NCBI GenBank assembly: GCA_017631955.1
Contig: JAGBSJ010000016.1
Coordinates: 1 to 41,884 of the forward strand
DNA length: 41,884 nt
DNA from: Clostridia bacterium
GTDB lineage: Bacteria > Bacillota > Clostridia > Oscillospirales > Acutalibacteraceae
Reading direction: 5' to 3'
The notes under the pieces are model-generated. The model ran no database searches. It saw only the letters and a program-made list of their open reading frames with translations, and was not told the DNA's origin. Below, one piece after another: positions 25,170-33,568 of this stretch; position 1 is the first letter of the stretch, and every line of letters starts with the position of its first letter. Made by a program: the position numbers and the translations under genes.

Positions 25170-25757
25170 ATGGATTTATTTGAAAGATACCCACAATTGA
25201 ATACTTGTGAAAACGATATTGAAACAGCCCTTGCACTTATGATTGATACATATAAAAAAGGTGGTAAAACTCTTGTTTGTGGCAATGGTGGTAGCGCTGC
25301 TGATGCTGACCATATTGTAGGGGAGTTAATGAAAGGGTTTCTCAAAGACAGAAAGATAACCGACGCGAGAATACCACAAGGGTTAAGAGAAAAACTTCAA
25401 GGGGCATTACCTGCAATTTCACTTTCTGCTCATGCTTCGCTTATGACTGCAACAATAAACGATAATGATGCAGATGTGGTCTTTGCACAACAAGTTTATG
25501 GCTATGCTAACGAAAATGACTTATTGATTGCAATTTCAACATCAGGCAATTCAAAGAATGTTATAAATGCAGTAAAAGTAGCAAAAGCACTTGATGTAAA
25601 GGTTGTTGCCTTGACAGGCGAAACCGGTGGAATGTTAAAAGAAATGGCAGATGTTGCAATCTGTGCACCATCAACCGAAACTTACAAAATCCAAGAATAC
25701 CACTTGCCAATATATCATTATTTATGTGCAAAAGTTGAAGAAGAATTTTTCAAATAA
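25170..25757 (+). CDS. SIS-domain sugar-phosphate isomerase, GmhA-like
   Basis: GmhA converts sedoheptulose 7-phosphate to glycero-manno-heptose 7-phosphate; the related DiaA has a replication role. The 195-residue protein has the phosphosugar loop VCGNGGSAADADH, and the residues expected for the GmhA zinc site are present: H48, E52 (DHIVGELMKGF), Q175 and H183 (IQEYHLPIYHYLC). STSGNSKN is the second phosphate loop. I start at the ATG at 25170, nine bases after AAGG; an earlier ATG at 25161 overlaps the HAD gene and would abut that site. No heptose pathway partners are visible here. Confidence 0.82.
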   Translation: MDLFERYPQLNTCENDIETALALMIDTYKKGGKTLVCGNGGSAADADHIVGELMKGFLKDRKITDARIPQGLREKLQGALPAISLSAHASLMTATINDNDADVVFAQQVYGYANENDLLIAISTSGNSKNVINAVKVAKALDVKVVALTGETGGMLKEMADVAICAPSTETYKIQEYHLPIYHYLCAKVEEEFFK

Positions 25758-25785
25758 AAAACGGAGCAATTTGCTCCGTTTTTCT
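25756..25785. terminator. Bidirectional terminator between gmhA-like and GH35 genes
   Basis: ACGGAGCAA (25761-25769) and TTGCTCCGT (25771-25779) are a perfect inverted repeat with A-run on the left and TTTTTCTTTT on the right. It can end both the plus-strand run and the convergent minus-strand operon. The GH35 stop codon lies at 25787-25789. Confidence 0.92.
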
Positions 25786-25786
25786 T

Positions 25787-27595
25787 TTACCCTAGATCGT
25801 GTTGATTTGTAATTGCAATTTCAGGTTTTTTCATACCCATTGTTTCAAGAACAACAATTTCATTTTCTTCTTTAAGAAGACAGCCGGGGAGATAAAGTGA
25901 CTTCTGTGGGCCAACTTTCCAATATCTGCCAAGGTTAAATCCGTTAACCCATACATAACCCTTATCAAAATTATCAATGTGTACAAAGCAGTCAGCTTTA
26001 CTATCTGCTTTGAATGTTCCTTTATAGAACATAGCACCCTTGTCTTTGTTAAAGTTTTCAACAGATTTGTATGTGAGTTTTTCAATGTTATCAAGTGGTA
26101 AAGTCCAGACATCATAACCCATTTGACGCTGATTTGCAATATATATATCAGAGAATCCTTTACGGTCAATCATATTTTCACCGTAGTTAACGCGTCCCAT
26201 TGTGTCAACAAGAAGACCAATTTTCTTTTCTCCGTCAACAGCACCAACCATAACAACTTCTGTGTCTTGCGCACTCTTTGTGAATTTCTTGAAGATTGCG
26301 CCAAGAGAGAGTTTGCCGGTCTTTGTATAAACAGTTCTGTCAATGAATTTCTTATATTTGTCATCAACATAAACAAAGCCGAAATCGTGAACGTTTCTAA
26401 TCATTAACGGGATTGGGTCATAGTGGCCGCGAATTACTGTTTCGTAGTAAATCATACCGAAATTTTGTCCAAAGAATTCCATACTTTCAGGAACAGGCAC
26501 TCTGTGTTTTTCGCCGATTACGTCAAGATTTTCGAAGAGTGATGCAGACTCAGTAAGTTCCACTTTACCAATTGTCTGTAATTCTGGAGATGGCAATAAT
26601 TCTTGTTTTTCAAGACCTTGGTGCTTATGTAAAAGGTCGCGTACAGCGTGGTATGCAGGAGTATAATCACCCCACTCATTAAGAAGTGCGCAGTAGTCAT
26701 AGCTTGTGATTGTTGGCTCATAAGCACTACCAGGATTGTGGTTTGCACCCGCGTTAAATCCAAAGTTTGTGCCACCGTGGAACATATAGAAATTGAAACT
26801 TGCACCACAATCTAAAAATTCCTGAACTTCTTTAACAACTGATTGTGGTTCTCTTGTGTGGTGTTTATCTCTCCAATGGTCAAACCAACCGCACCAGAAT
26901 TCGCCACACATATTAGGGCCATCGTTAGGAAAATCCTTAAATACATTGAATGCGGTTTTAGCTCGTGAGCCGAAGTTGAGAACTTTATAAATATGAGGTA
27001 ATGAGCCACCTGAAAGCATATTTTTCCAACTGCCGTCAGAGGTGAAAAGCGGAACATCAATTCCACATTCACGAGTTAAATTTTCAACAAATTTAAGATA
27101 CTCTTTATCGTTACCATAAGAGCCGTATTCGTTTTCAACCTGCATCATAATAATATTGCCACCATTTGTTTCTAAAAGTGGCTTTAATCTGCCAAGTAAT
27201 TCTTTGTAGTAACGCTCAATGCAAGTAAGAAAATCAGGGTACATACAACGGATTTGCATATTTTTATCTTTGAGTAACCATGCAGGAAGTCCACCGAAAT
27301 CCCATTCAGCACAGATATATGGACCCGGTCTTACAATGCAGTAAAGACCAACTTTCTGTGCAGTTTTCACGAAACGCTCAATGTCAAGAATACCATCAAA
27401 ATGGAATTCGCCTGGTTTTGGCTCGTGAAGATTCCAACAAGTATATGTTTCAACTGTGTTGAATCCTGCCAATTTGAGTTTTGTAAGACGGTCTTCCCAG
27501 TATTCAGGCACGGTGCGGAAATAGTGCATAGCACCTGAATAGATTTTAATAGGTTTTCCATCCATATAAAATTCTTTGTTTTTAACTTCAAACAT
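25787..27595 (-). CDS. GH35 beta-galactosidase
   Basis: A 602-residue glycoside hydrolase of family 35, which removes terminal beta-galactose. The TIM barrel fills the N-terminal half: SGAMHYFRTVPEYW, RPGPYICAEWDFGGLPAWLL, the acid/base Glu156 in QVENEYGSYG and the nucleophile Glu232 in CGEFWCGWFDHW. Jelly-roll domains follow, with GYVWVNGFNLGRYW near the end. No signal peptide is seen, so it acts inside the cell on imported galactosides. It starts after TTTGGAGGTTT with a one-base gap to the upstream gene, whose end holds its ribosome site. Confidence 0.95.
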   Translation of the reverse strand: MFEVKNKEFYMDGKPIKIYSGAMHYFRTVPEYWEDRLTKLKLAGFNTVETYTCWNLHEPKPGEFHFDGILDIERFVKTAQKVGLYCIVRPGPYICAEWDFGGLPAWLLKDKNMQIRCMYPDFLTCIERYYKELLGRLKPLLETNGGNIIMMQVENEYGSYGNDKEYLKFVENLTRECGIDVPLFTSDGSWKNMLSGGSLPHIYKVLNFGSRAKTAFNVFKDFPNDGPNMCGEFWCGWFDHWRDKHHTREPQSVVKEVQEFLDCGASFNFYMFHGGTNFGFNAGANHNPGSAYEPTITSYDYCALLNEWGDYTPAYHAVRDLLHKHQGLEKQELLPSPELQTIGKVELTESASLFENLDVIGEKHRVPVPESMEFFGQNFGMIYYETVIRGHYDPIPLMIRNVHDFGFVYVDDKYKKFIDRTVYTKTGKLSLGAIFKKFTKSAQDTEVVMVGAVDGEKKIGLLVDTMGRVNYGENMIDRKGFSDIYIANQRQMGYDVWTLPLDNIEKLTYKSVENFNKDKGAMFYKGTFKADSKADCFVHIDNFDKGYVWVNGFNLGRYWKVGPQKSLYLPGCLLKEENEIVVLETMGMKKPEIAITNQHDLG

Positions 27596-27596
27596 A

Positions 27597-27998
27597 TCAA
27601 TAAACCTCCAAAGTGTTTGCGTATTCTTGTAAAATGTCAGTAATTAAGCTTTTGTTTTCATCAAAAACTGTATCGCATTCACGAATTTTGCTTTCAGTTT
27701 CATCATTTTCTTCATTGATAAGTACAAGGTAGTGAGAATATGCAGTTTCTAGGTTTTCTTTAAGAATTGGTGGCAAAACTTCGCCGATTCTTTCAACGGC
27801 TTTATCAACCTTGCCATAAAAAGCGATGTTCAAGAAAAATGAAATATGACTACCCTTTGTGATTTCTGTGTAATATGTCATAAGTGTACTGTATGGTGCA
27901 GGCACTTGTTCCTGACGCCATTGGTCCCAAAGAAAATCAAGCTTTATTTGCTCTTCTGTAAGCGGCTCTTTTTTCTTGAAAATATTAAAAAGTCCCAT
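27597..27998 (-). CDS. Hypothetical 133-residue protein (possibly DMP19-like)
   Basis: Not firmly recognised. The sequence is soluble, mostly helical and acidic, and starts MGLFNIFKKKEPLTEEQ. The stretch TLMTYYTEITKGSHISFFLN and the following helices loosely resemble the DMP19/DUF4375 family, in which a central FFxN motif recurs; this link is tentative. A ribosome site AAAGGA is inside the end of the upstream methyltransferase gene, three bases separate the two genes, and one base separates it from the GH35 gene. It is therefore a genuine member of the four-gene operon. Confidence 0.75.
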   Translation of the reverse strand: MGLFNIFKKKEPLTEEQIKLDFLWDQWRQEQVPAPYSTLMTYYTEITKGSHISFFLNIAFYGKVDKAVERIGEVLPPILKENLETAYSHYLVLINEENDETESKIRECDTVFDENKSLITDILQEYANTLEVY

Positions 27999-28001
27999 AA
28001 T

Positions 28002-29153
28002 TTATTTCCTTTCTATTAAACATACGCACTCCACATGGTCTGTGTGTGGAAACATATCGACAGGTTGAATTTTACGAACTTTGTACCCGTTTTTGCTTAA
28101 ATACATTAAATCTCTTGCCAATGTTTCGGGATTGCAACTTACATAAACAACTTTTTCTGGGTTGAGTTTTACCAGAGAAGACAAAAACGGAATATCGCTA
28201 CCGGCCCTTGCTGGGTCCATAATTACCGCGTCGATTTGCTCATTGTTGTTTGCTAAATCCACCATAAACTTGCCTGCATCAGCAGTGAAGAATTTCACAT
28301 TTTCAATGCCATTTAGCTTGGCATTTTCTTTTGCATCTTTTACGGCATCTTTGTTGATTTCAACACCTAAAACACTCTTGACATTTTTACTTGCGATAAG
28401 ACCGATTGTACCGGTGCCACAGTAAGCGTCAATAATTCGTTCGTCGCCTTTAAAATCGGCATATTCAAGTGCTTTGTTGTAAAGAATTTCTGTCTGCACA
28501 GGATTAATCTGATAAAACGCTTTAGGTGAAATACGGAATTTAAGTCCACAGAGTTCTTCTGTGATTTTTCCGTCACCATAAAGGATTTCACTTTTGTCAC
28601 CCAACACCATACTTGTAAACTTGTTGTTGATATTCTGCACAATTGTTGTAATTTCGGGGTGTCTGCCAACAAGTGCGTTTATAAACGAACGTTTTGATGG
28701 GAATTGTGGTGTAGCAGTTACAAGCACCACCATAACCTCACCACTACGAAATGCGGTTTTCACAAGCACGTGGCGTAAAAATCCTTGTCTTATAACCTCG
28801 TCGTATGGCTTCAACTTAAAGCTTTTAAGAAGTTTTTTGACGGTATTTGCAATTTCGTCGGCTTTTGGGTCTGTGAGCATACAACTTTCAATATCAACAA
28901 TTTTATGAGTTGACGATTGATAAACGCCTGCAACGGTTTGTCCGTTTCTGCCACGACCAAAAGCGTATTGCGCCTTGTTGCGATAATTATATGGATTTTC
29001 CATACCAATAATTTCTTCTACATGACAGAATTTGCCCAAAAGACGAATTACTTTGACTTGTTTGTGTTTTAATTGTTCTTCGTATGAAAGATTTAATAAC
29101 TGACATCCACCACACTTTTTAGCGTGAGGACAAGCTTGTTTTGATTTGTTCAT
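28002..29153 (-). CDS. RNA (uracil-C5)-methyltransferase, RlmCD/RumA family, without TRAM domain
   Basis: A 383-residue relative of the gene at 20912. The iron-sulfur site is C8, C14, C17 and C91 (CPHAKKCGGC; IESCML), the SAM motif is IDAYCGTGTIGL (241-252), DPARAG is at 313-318, and catalytic Cys340 lies in YVSCNPETLARD. The TRAM domain is missing: the protein starts right at the first cluster cysteine. It probably methylates uridine in 23S rRNA or tRNA; the exact site is unknown. It is the second gene of a minus-strand operon, two bases after an unknown small protein. Confidence 0.9.
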   Translation of the reverse strand: MNKSKQACPHAKKCGGCQLLNLSYEEQLKHKQVKVIRLLGKFCHVEEIIGMENPYNYRNKAQYAFGRGRNGQTVAGVYQSSTHKIVDIESCMLTDPKADEIANTVKKLLKSFKLKPYDEVIRQGFLRHVLVKTAFRSGEVMVVLVTATPQFPSKRSFINALVGRHPEITTIVQNINNKFTSMVLGDKSEILYGDGKITEELCGLKFRISPKAFYQINPVQTEILYNKALEYADFKGDERIIDAYCGTGTIGLIASKNVKSVLGVEINKDAVKDAKENAKLNGIENVKFFTADAGKFMVDLANNNEQIDAVIMDPARAGSDIPFLSSLVKLNPEKVVYVSCNPETLARDLMYLSKNGYKVRKIQPVDMFPHTDHVECVCLIERK

Positions 29154-29155
29154 AG

Positions 29156-29473
29156 TTAACCTATTTTTCTTCCGTTTTTGATTTCGAACTTTCCAAAGAA
29201 AGGAACTTTTATATAACCTTTGAAGGAAGTATCACTAGTAAACTCTACAAAAATCTGAACAGATACTTTGCCCATAAGCTCAATATCTGCTTTTCCGCTT
29301 AAGGTGTTTCCACTTTCAACAATATCATAAACTGTAAAATTCGGGATAGTTTTAATAGAATCAGTTTCAACAGAAAATGCGTATTCGCCGTTGTTATCAG
29401 TAATTTCAACAATGGCACTTCCGCTAATCATTGAAGTTTCAATAGTGCCTGTCCATCTTCCTAATCCAATCAT
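29156..29473 (-). CDS. Hypothetical 105-residue beta-rich protein
   Basis: I do not recognise a family. The sequence starts MIGLGRWTGTIETSM and alternates short hydrophobic and polar residues throughout (GSAIVEITDNNGEYAFSVE; GYIKVPFFGKFEIKNG), which suggests an all-beta barrel, perhaps ligand-binding and lipocalin-like. There is no signal peptide or membrane segment. GGGAGG precedes the start with good spacing, and a strong promoter lies about 30 bases further upstream. It is the first gene of the operon with the methyltransferase, the 133-residue protein and the GH35 enzyme. Confidence 0.75.
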   Translation of the reverse strand: MIGLGRWTGTIETSMISGSAIVEITDNNGEYAFSVETDSIKTIPNFTVYDIVESGNTLSGKADIELMGKVSVQIFVEFTSDTSFKGYIKVPFFGKFEIKNGRKIG

Positions 29474-29503
29474 ATTTGGTGCCTCCCGACTGAAATTAAA
29501 TTA

Positions 29504-29532
29504 ATTTTACCATTTACCGCCATAATTGTAAA
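29504..29532 (-). promoter_or_regulatory. Promoter of the minus-strand GH35 operon
   Basis: On the minus strand TTTACA (29532-29527) and TAAAAT (29509-29504) are spaced by exactly 17 bases, each five of six to consensus. The first start codon of the operon is 30 bases downstream. The region 29474-29634 holds this promoter and a divergent one, with about 40 bases between their -35 boxes. Confidence 0.7.
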
Positions 29533-29572
29533 GTAAAAGAACAAAGAATATGCAAATAGATGACACTTTTCG

Positions 29573-29601
29573 TTGACAATGTTTATAAATAAGAGTAAAA
29601 T
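29573..29601 (+). promoter_or_regulatory. Promoter of the nucleotide-sugar dehydratase gene
   Basis: A perfect TTGACA at 29573-29578 and TAAAAT at 29596-29601 with the ideal 17-base spacer. The start codon at 29635 is 33 bases downstream. It is divergent from the promoter at 29504-29532. Confidence 0.85.
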
Positions 29602-29634
29602 ATTAAATTAGTAAAAATTATAGAGGTGAAATTT

Positions 29635-31503
29635 TTGAAAAAGTTTTTTACTCGCTCAAGATTACAGCAATTATTAATGATTGCTTTCGATATTTTAATA
29701 GTTAACGGCTCATATTTTCTTTCTGTATACCTACACTGTCTATTCGAAATGCCGTCGACGACATTTCATCGTCTTCTTGTGAGAATTCCGTATGTTACAG
29801 TTGTTTATATCGGACTTTTCCTTATAAGAAGACTTTATAAAAATCTCTGGAAATATATGGGCTTCTATGAACTCACAAACACTGTGCTTTGTGCAGGTCT
29901 TGCAACTGCAATATGTTGGACAATTGACTACATATTTATGAAAGCAGGTTATATTTTCGGAATAAACTGCTTGCCATTTGCGGCGTATGTTGAAGCATTC
30001 CTTCTTATCTGCTGTTTCTGTGCAGGTTCAAGAACATTCTACAAAGCATATCGTGCTATGCGTTCTGATAAAAACCGTCGTCGAGGTGTTGCTAATAAGC
30101 GCATTATGATTATTGGTGCGGGCGATATGGCAAACTCTGTTCTTTATGAAATGAGTATTTCAGGTTACAAATTTGGCTCTCCTGTGGTAATTGTCGACGA
30201 TGACGATAAAAAACAGAAGCTCAGAATTCGTGGCATTCCTGTTGCAGGTAAAGTTGCAGACATTCCTCAACTTGTTAAGTTGTATGATGTAAACGAAATT
30301 ATTTATTGTATTCCATCAGCGGATGCAACAAGAAAACGAGAAATTCTCGAAATCGCAATGGCAACAGGTTGTAATCTTAAAACTGCACCTAATATTGATG
30401 AACTTAGCGGACCTAATAAATCATATACAGATAAAATTCGTAAAGTTGATGTTCTTGACTTGCTTTCACGTCCTGAAGTTAAACTTGACCCGGACGTTTG
30501 TAAATATGTTACAGGTGAAACTGTTCTTGTTACAGGCGGTGGCGGTTCAATTGGTAGTGAACTTTGCCGTCAGATTGCAAGATACAATCCTGAAAGAATC
30601 GTTATTTTTGATATTTACGAAAACAATGCGTTTACACTTAAGAATTCTCTTGATAGAAAATATTGTGGTGCTCCGCAAATTGAAATCCGTATCGGTTCTG
30701 TTCGTGAACTTCGTCGTCTTCGTGAAGTTTTCGAAGAATTCCAACCATCATCAGTGTTCCACGCGGCTGCACATAAGCATGTACCTTTGATGGAAGATAG
30801 TCCTTACGAGGCAGTTAAGAACAACATTCTTGGTACATATAATACCGCTTTCTGCGCTAATGAATACGGAGTCAAGAATTTCGTTCTTCTCTCAACTGAT
30901 AAAGCGGTTAACCCAACTAATGTTATGGGTGCGACAAAACGTGTATGCGAACTTGTTGTTCAGCATTTCAGTAAGATTACAAAGGGTACAAAATTTGCTG
31001 CAGTCCGTTTCGGCAATGTTCTCGGTTCAAATGGTAGCGTTATTCCGATTTTCAAAGAGCAGCTTGAACAGGGCGGACCAATTACAGTTACTCATCCTGA
31101 TATTACTCGTTATTTTATGACTATTCCTGAAGCAAGCCAACTTGTTGTACAGGCAGGTGGTCTTGCAAAAGGCGGAGAAATTTTTGTTCTTGATATGGGT
31201 GAGCCGGTTAAGATTGTTTCACTTGCAGAAAATCTTATTCGTCTTTCTGGATTTGAGCCATATAAAGATATTGAAATTCAGTTTACAGGACTTCGTCCTG
31301 GTGAAAAACTTTACGAAGAGCTTTCAATGGAAGAAGAGCTTGACGAAAGACAAAAAACAGGTAATGACAAGATTTTTGTTACAAAGCCATTGGCTATCGA
31401 TGACGAACAACTTGAAAAAGATATCAAGGCAATCGCGGATTTGAATCCTGACGAGGTAAGAGCATATCTTAAACGCCTTGTTCCTAACTATAAATCAAAA
31501 TAA
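29635..31503 (+). CDS. Membrane nucleotide-sugar 4,6-dehydratase, PglF/WbpM/CapD-like
   Basis: Enzymes of this group turn UDP-GlcNAc into a 4-keto-6-deoxy sugar for glycans or capsule. The 622-residue protein has four N-terminal membrane segments (about 10-125), a first Rossmann-like domain (RIMIIGAGDMANSVL), and a C-terminal short-chain dehydrogenase domain with VTGGGGSIGSELC and AAAHKHVPLMED. STDKAVNPTNVMGATKR has Met in place of the usual catalytic Tyr, as known for PglF and WbpM. I choose TTG at 29635 because GAGGTG sits six bases before it; a GTG at 29626 is possible and adds three residues. No other glycan gene is adjacent. Confidence 0.9.
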   Translation: MKKFFTRSRLQQLLMIAFDILIVNGSYFLSVYLHCLFEMPSTTFHRLLVRIPYVTVVYIGLFLIRRLYKNLWKYMGFYELTNTVLCAGLATAICWTIDYIFMKAGYIFGINCLPFAAYVEAFLLICCFCAGSRTFYKAYRAMRSDKNRRRGVANKRIMIIGAGDMANSVLYEMSISGYKFGSPVVIVDDDDKKQKLRIRGIPVAGKVADIPQLVKLYDVNEIIYCIPSADATRKREILEIAMATGCNLKTAPNIDELSGPNKSYTDKIRKVDVLDLLSRPEVKLDPDVCKYVTGETVLVTGGGGSIGSELCRQIARYNPERIVIFDIYENNAFTLKNSLDRKYCGAPQIEIRIGSVRELRRLREVFEEFQPSSVFHAAAHKHVPLMEDSPYEAVKNNILGTYNTAFCANEYGVKNFVLLSTDKAVNPTNVMGATKRVCELVVQHFSKITKGTKFAAVRFGNVLGSNGSVIPIFKEQLEQGGPITVTHPDITRYFMTIPEASQLVVQAGGLAKGGEIFVLDMGEPVKIVSLAENLIRLSGFEPYKDIEIQFTGLRPGEKLYEELSMEEELDERQKTGNDKIFVTKPLAIDDEQLEKDIKAIADLNPDEVRAYLKRLVPNYKSK

Positions 31504-31537
31504 CTAATAATTTATTCACATATTGGAGATGTCACAA

Positions 31538-32602
31538 ATGCAAATCAGAATTGAAAAAACAACTACACCAAAACAGAAACCAGATTGGAAAAATCTCGGA
31601 TTCGGTCATATTTTCACAGACCATATGTTTATTATGGACTATGACGAAGGTCAAGGTTGGCATGATGCAAGAGTCGTACCATATCAGCCAGTAGTGCTTG
31701 ACCCATCTGCACTTGTTTTCCACTACGCTCAGGAGTGCTTTGAAGGACTTAAAGCATATCGTCTTGCAGACGGTAGCGTTAATCTTTTCCGTCCTGACAA
31801 GAATGCAGAAAGAATGCAGTCAACACATGACCGTCTTTGCATTCCTCAGATTCCTGTTGCAGATTTCGTAGATGCAGTTAAAGCACTCGTTTCTGTTGAT
31901 AAAGATTGGGTTCCATCAGAGCCAGACACAAGTCTTTATATCAGACCTTTTACAATTGCAACAGAACCAATTCTTGGTGTTAAAGCATCTGCAAAATATC
32001 AGTTCATTATTATTTGTTCTCCATCAGGTGCATATTATGCAGAAGGTCTTAATCCTGTTAAGATTTATGTTGAAGAGGAATTTGTTCGTGCTTGTCCAGG
32101 TGGTACAGGTGCTATTAAATGTGGCGGTAACTATGCGGCATCAATGGCAGCAGGCGAAAAGGCACATAAGCTTGGCTATTCACAAGTACTTTGGCTTGAC
32201 GGCGTTGAAAGAAAGTATGTTGAAGAAGTTGGCGCTATGAACATTATGTTCAAACTTAACGGCGAAATCTATACTGCAGCAACATCAGGTACAGTTCTTC
32301 CAGGTATTACAAGAATGAGTTGTATTGAAGTTCTCAAGAGCTGGGGCTACAAGGTTAACGAAGGTAAACTTGCAATTGATACAGTTATGGAAGCTGGTAA
32401 AAACGGAACTCTTGAAGAAGTATTCGGTACAGGTACTGCAGCAGTTATTTCACCTGTTGGTTCACTTCGTTACAAAGATGATGTTGTTGAAATCAACAAT
32501 TTTGAAATTGGCGAACTTACACAGAAACTTTACGATACTCTTACTGGTATTCAGTATGGTAAAATTGAAGATACATACGGTTGGACAGTTAAAGTTGACT
32601 AA
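31538..32602 (+). CDS. ilvE: Branched-chain amino acid aminotransferase
   Basis: This pyridoxal-phosphate enzyme interconverts leucine, isoleucine and valine with their keto acids. The 354-residue protein is of the longer group common in Gram-positives and eukaryotes: FHYAQECFEGLKAYR, YIRPF, and the PLP lysine K194 in AIKCGGNYAASMA. SGTVLPGITR and GTGTAAVISPVG bind the cofactor phosphate. The start is the ATG at 31538, nine bases after GGAG; in-frame upstream starts at 31523 and 31529 would overlap that site. It is closed by a strong terminator. No CodY- or T-box-like control element is visible. Confidence 0.95.
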   Translation: MQIRIEKTTTPKQKPDWKNLGFGHIFTDHMFIMDYDEGQGWHDARVVPYQPVVLDPSALVFHYAQECFEGLKAYRLADGSVNLFRPDKNAERMQSTHDRLCIPQIPVADFVDAVKALVSVDKDWVPSEPDTSLYIRPFTIATEPILGVKASAKYQFIIICSPSGAYYAEGLNPVKIYVEEEFVRACPGGTGAIKCGGNYAASMAAGEKAHKLGYSQVLWLDGVERKYVEEVGAMNIMFKLNGEIYTAATSGTVLPGITRMSCIEVLKSWGYKVNEGKLAIDTVMEAGKNGTLEEVFGTGTAAVISPVGSLRYKDDVVEINNFEIGELTQKLYDTLTGIQYGKIEDTYGWTVKVD

Positions 32603-32608
32603 AATCAG

Positions 32609-32639
32609 AGCAGGGTGTGGTAGTCGCACCCTGTTTTTT
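32609..32639 (+). terminator. Intrinsic terminator after ilvE
   Basis: CAGGGTG (32611-32617) pairs perfectly with CACCCTG (32627-32633), loop of nine bases, followed by six T. It separates the dehydratase-ilvE transcript from the MinD-like gene. Confidence 0.9.
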
Positions 32640-32728
32640 GTTGAATAAAAGTACAAAATATCTTTTCAAAACTTTTCTTTTATGATAAAATTATAAAGGT
32701 ATTTTTCAAAATAAAGCGAGGGTGAATT

Positions 32729-33460
32729 ATGGCTAAAATTTATACTGTTGCATCAGGTAAAGGTGGGGTTGGTAAATCCACATTCTGTGCAAATATTGCG
32801 GTTGCCTTGTCCGAAATGGGTAAAAAAGTCCTTTTAATAGATGGCGACGCTACACTTCGTTGCCTTGATTTGCTTCTCGGTGTTGACGAAATGGTTTTAT
32901 ATGACTGGCTTGATGTTGTTGAAAATAGATGCGACTCAGAAAAAGCGCGTCTTTTCTATAACGATAATGTTCAGTTGTTACCAGCACCTGTTGAATACCC
33001 TGATGATATAGATGTAGAAAAATTCAAAGGCCTTATTGATAAATATTCATCGGCTTATGATTATATTTTTATTGATTCACCTGCGGGAATAGGCGAGTTG
33101 CCTGAAATTTACGCTAAATGTTGTGACGAGTGTATAATTGTTGCTACTGCGGATGAAGTAAGTGCAAGAAGCGCTTGTGCAATGGGCAATAAAATGATTA
33201 AATGGGGAATAAAAGAAGAAAAAATTCGCTTGATTATTAACCGATTTGATAAAAAAGCGGTGAAAAGGGGCAAACTTTTAAATATAGACGATATAGTCGA
33301 TAAAACCTATATTCGTCTTTTAGGAATTGTACCTGAAGAAAAGAATTTAATGTATGCTTCTGTTACTGAAAAAGCATTTTCGGTCAATAGTGATGTAAAG
33401 ATGGCTTTTTCTAATATTGCAGGACGAATACTGGGAAAAGAAATTGAACTTTATTTGTAA
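32729..33460 (+). CDS. minD: MinD/ParA-type ATPase
   Basis: A 243-residue deviant Walker A ATPase. SGKGGVGKST (9-18) has the signature lysine K11, D40 is in LLIDGDATLR, and IDSPAGIGE is the Walker B/switch region, all as in MinD. MinD places the division septum with MinC and MinE or DivIVA. The C-terminus is NIAGRILGKEIELYL, an amphipathic end that could be a membrane-targeting helix but is not the usual one. minC and minE are not adjacent. Methylglyoxal synthase follows, as at the end of the min-rodA cluster of some Clostridia, which supports MinD over other ParA relatives. Confidence 0.8.
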   Translation: MAKIYTVASGKGGVGKSTFCANIAVALSEMGKKVLLIDGDATLRCLDLLLGVDEMVLYDWLDVVENRCDSEKARLFYNDNVQLLPAPVEYPDDIDVEKFKGLIDKYSSAYDYIFIDSPAGIGELPEIYAKCCDECIIVATADEVSARSACAMGNKMIKWGIKEEKIRLIINRFDKKAVKRGKLLNIDDIVDKTYIRLLGIVPEEKNLMYASVTEKAFSVNSDVKMAFSNIAGRILGKEIELYL

Positions 33461-33467
33461 AAAAATG

Positions 33468-33496
33468 TTGAAAAATTCACTTTTTTTTGATATTAT
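33468..33496 (+). promoter_or_regulatory. Promoter of mgsA
   Basis: TTGAAA at 33468-33473 and TATTAT at 33491-33496 with a 17-base spacer containing a run of eight T. The mgsA start codon is 73 bases downstream, leaving a leader of about 65 bases in which I see no clear structure. Confidence 0.65.
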
Positions 33497-33568
33497 AGTT
33501 ATGATTGGTAGTTTTTTATAAAGGGAACTTTTTCACTCGGCAAAAATTAAGGAAGAAGGGGCTAAATT

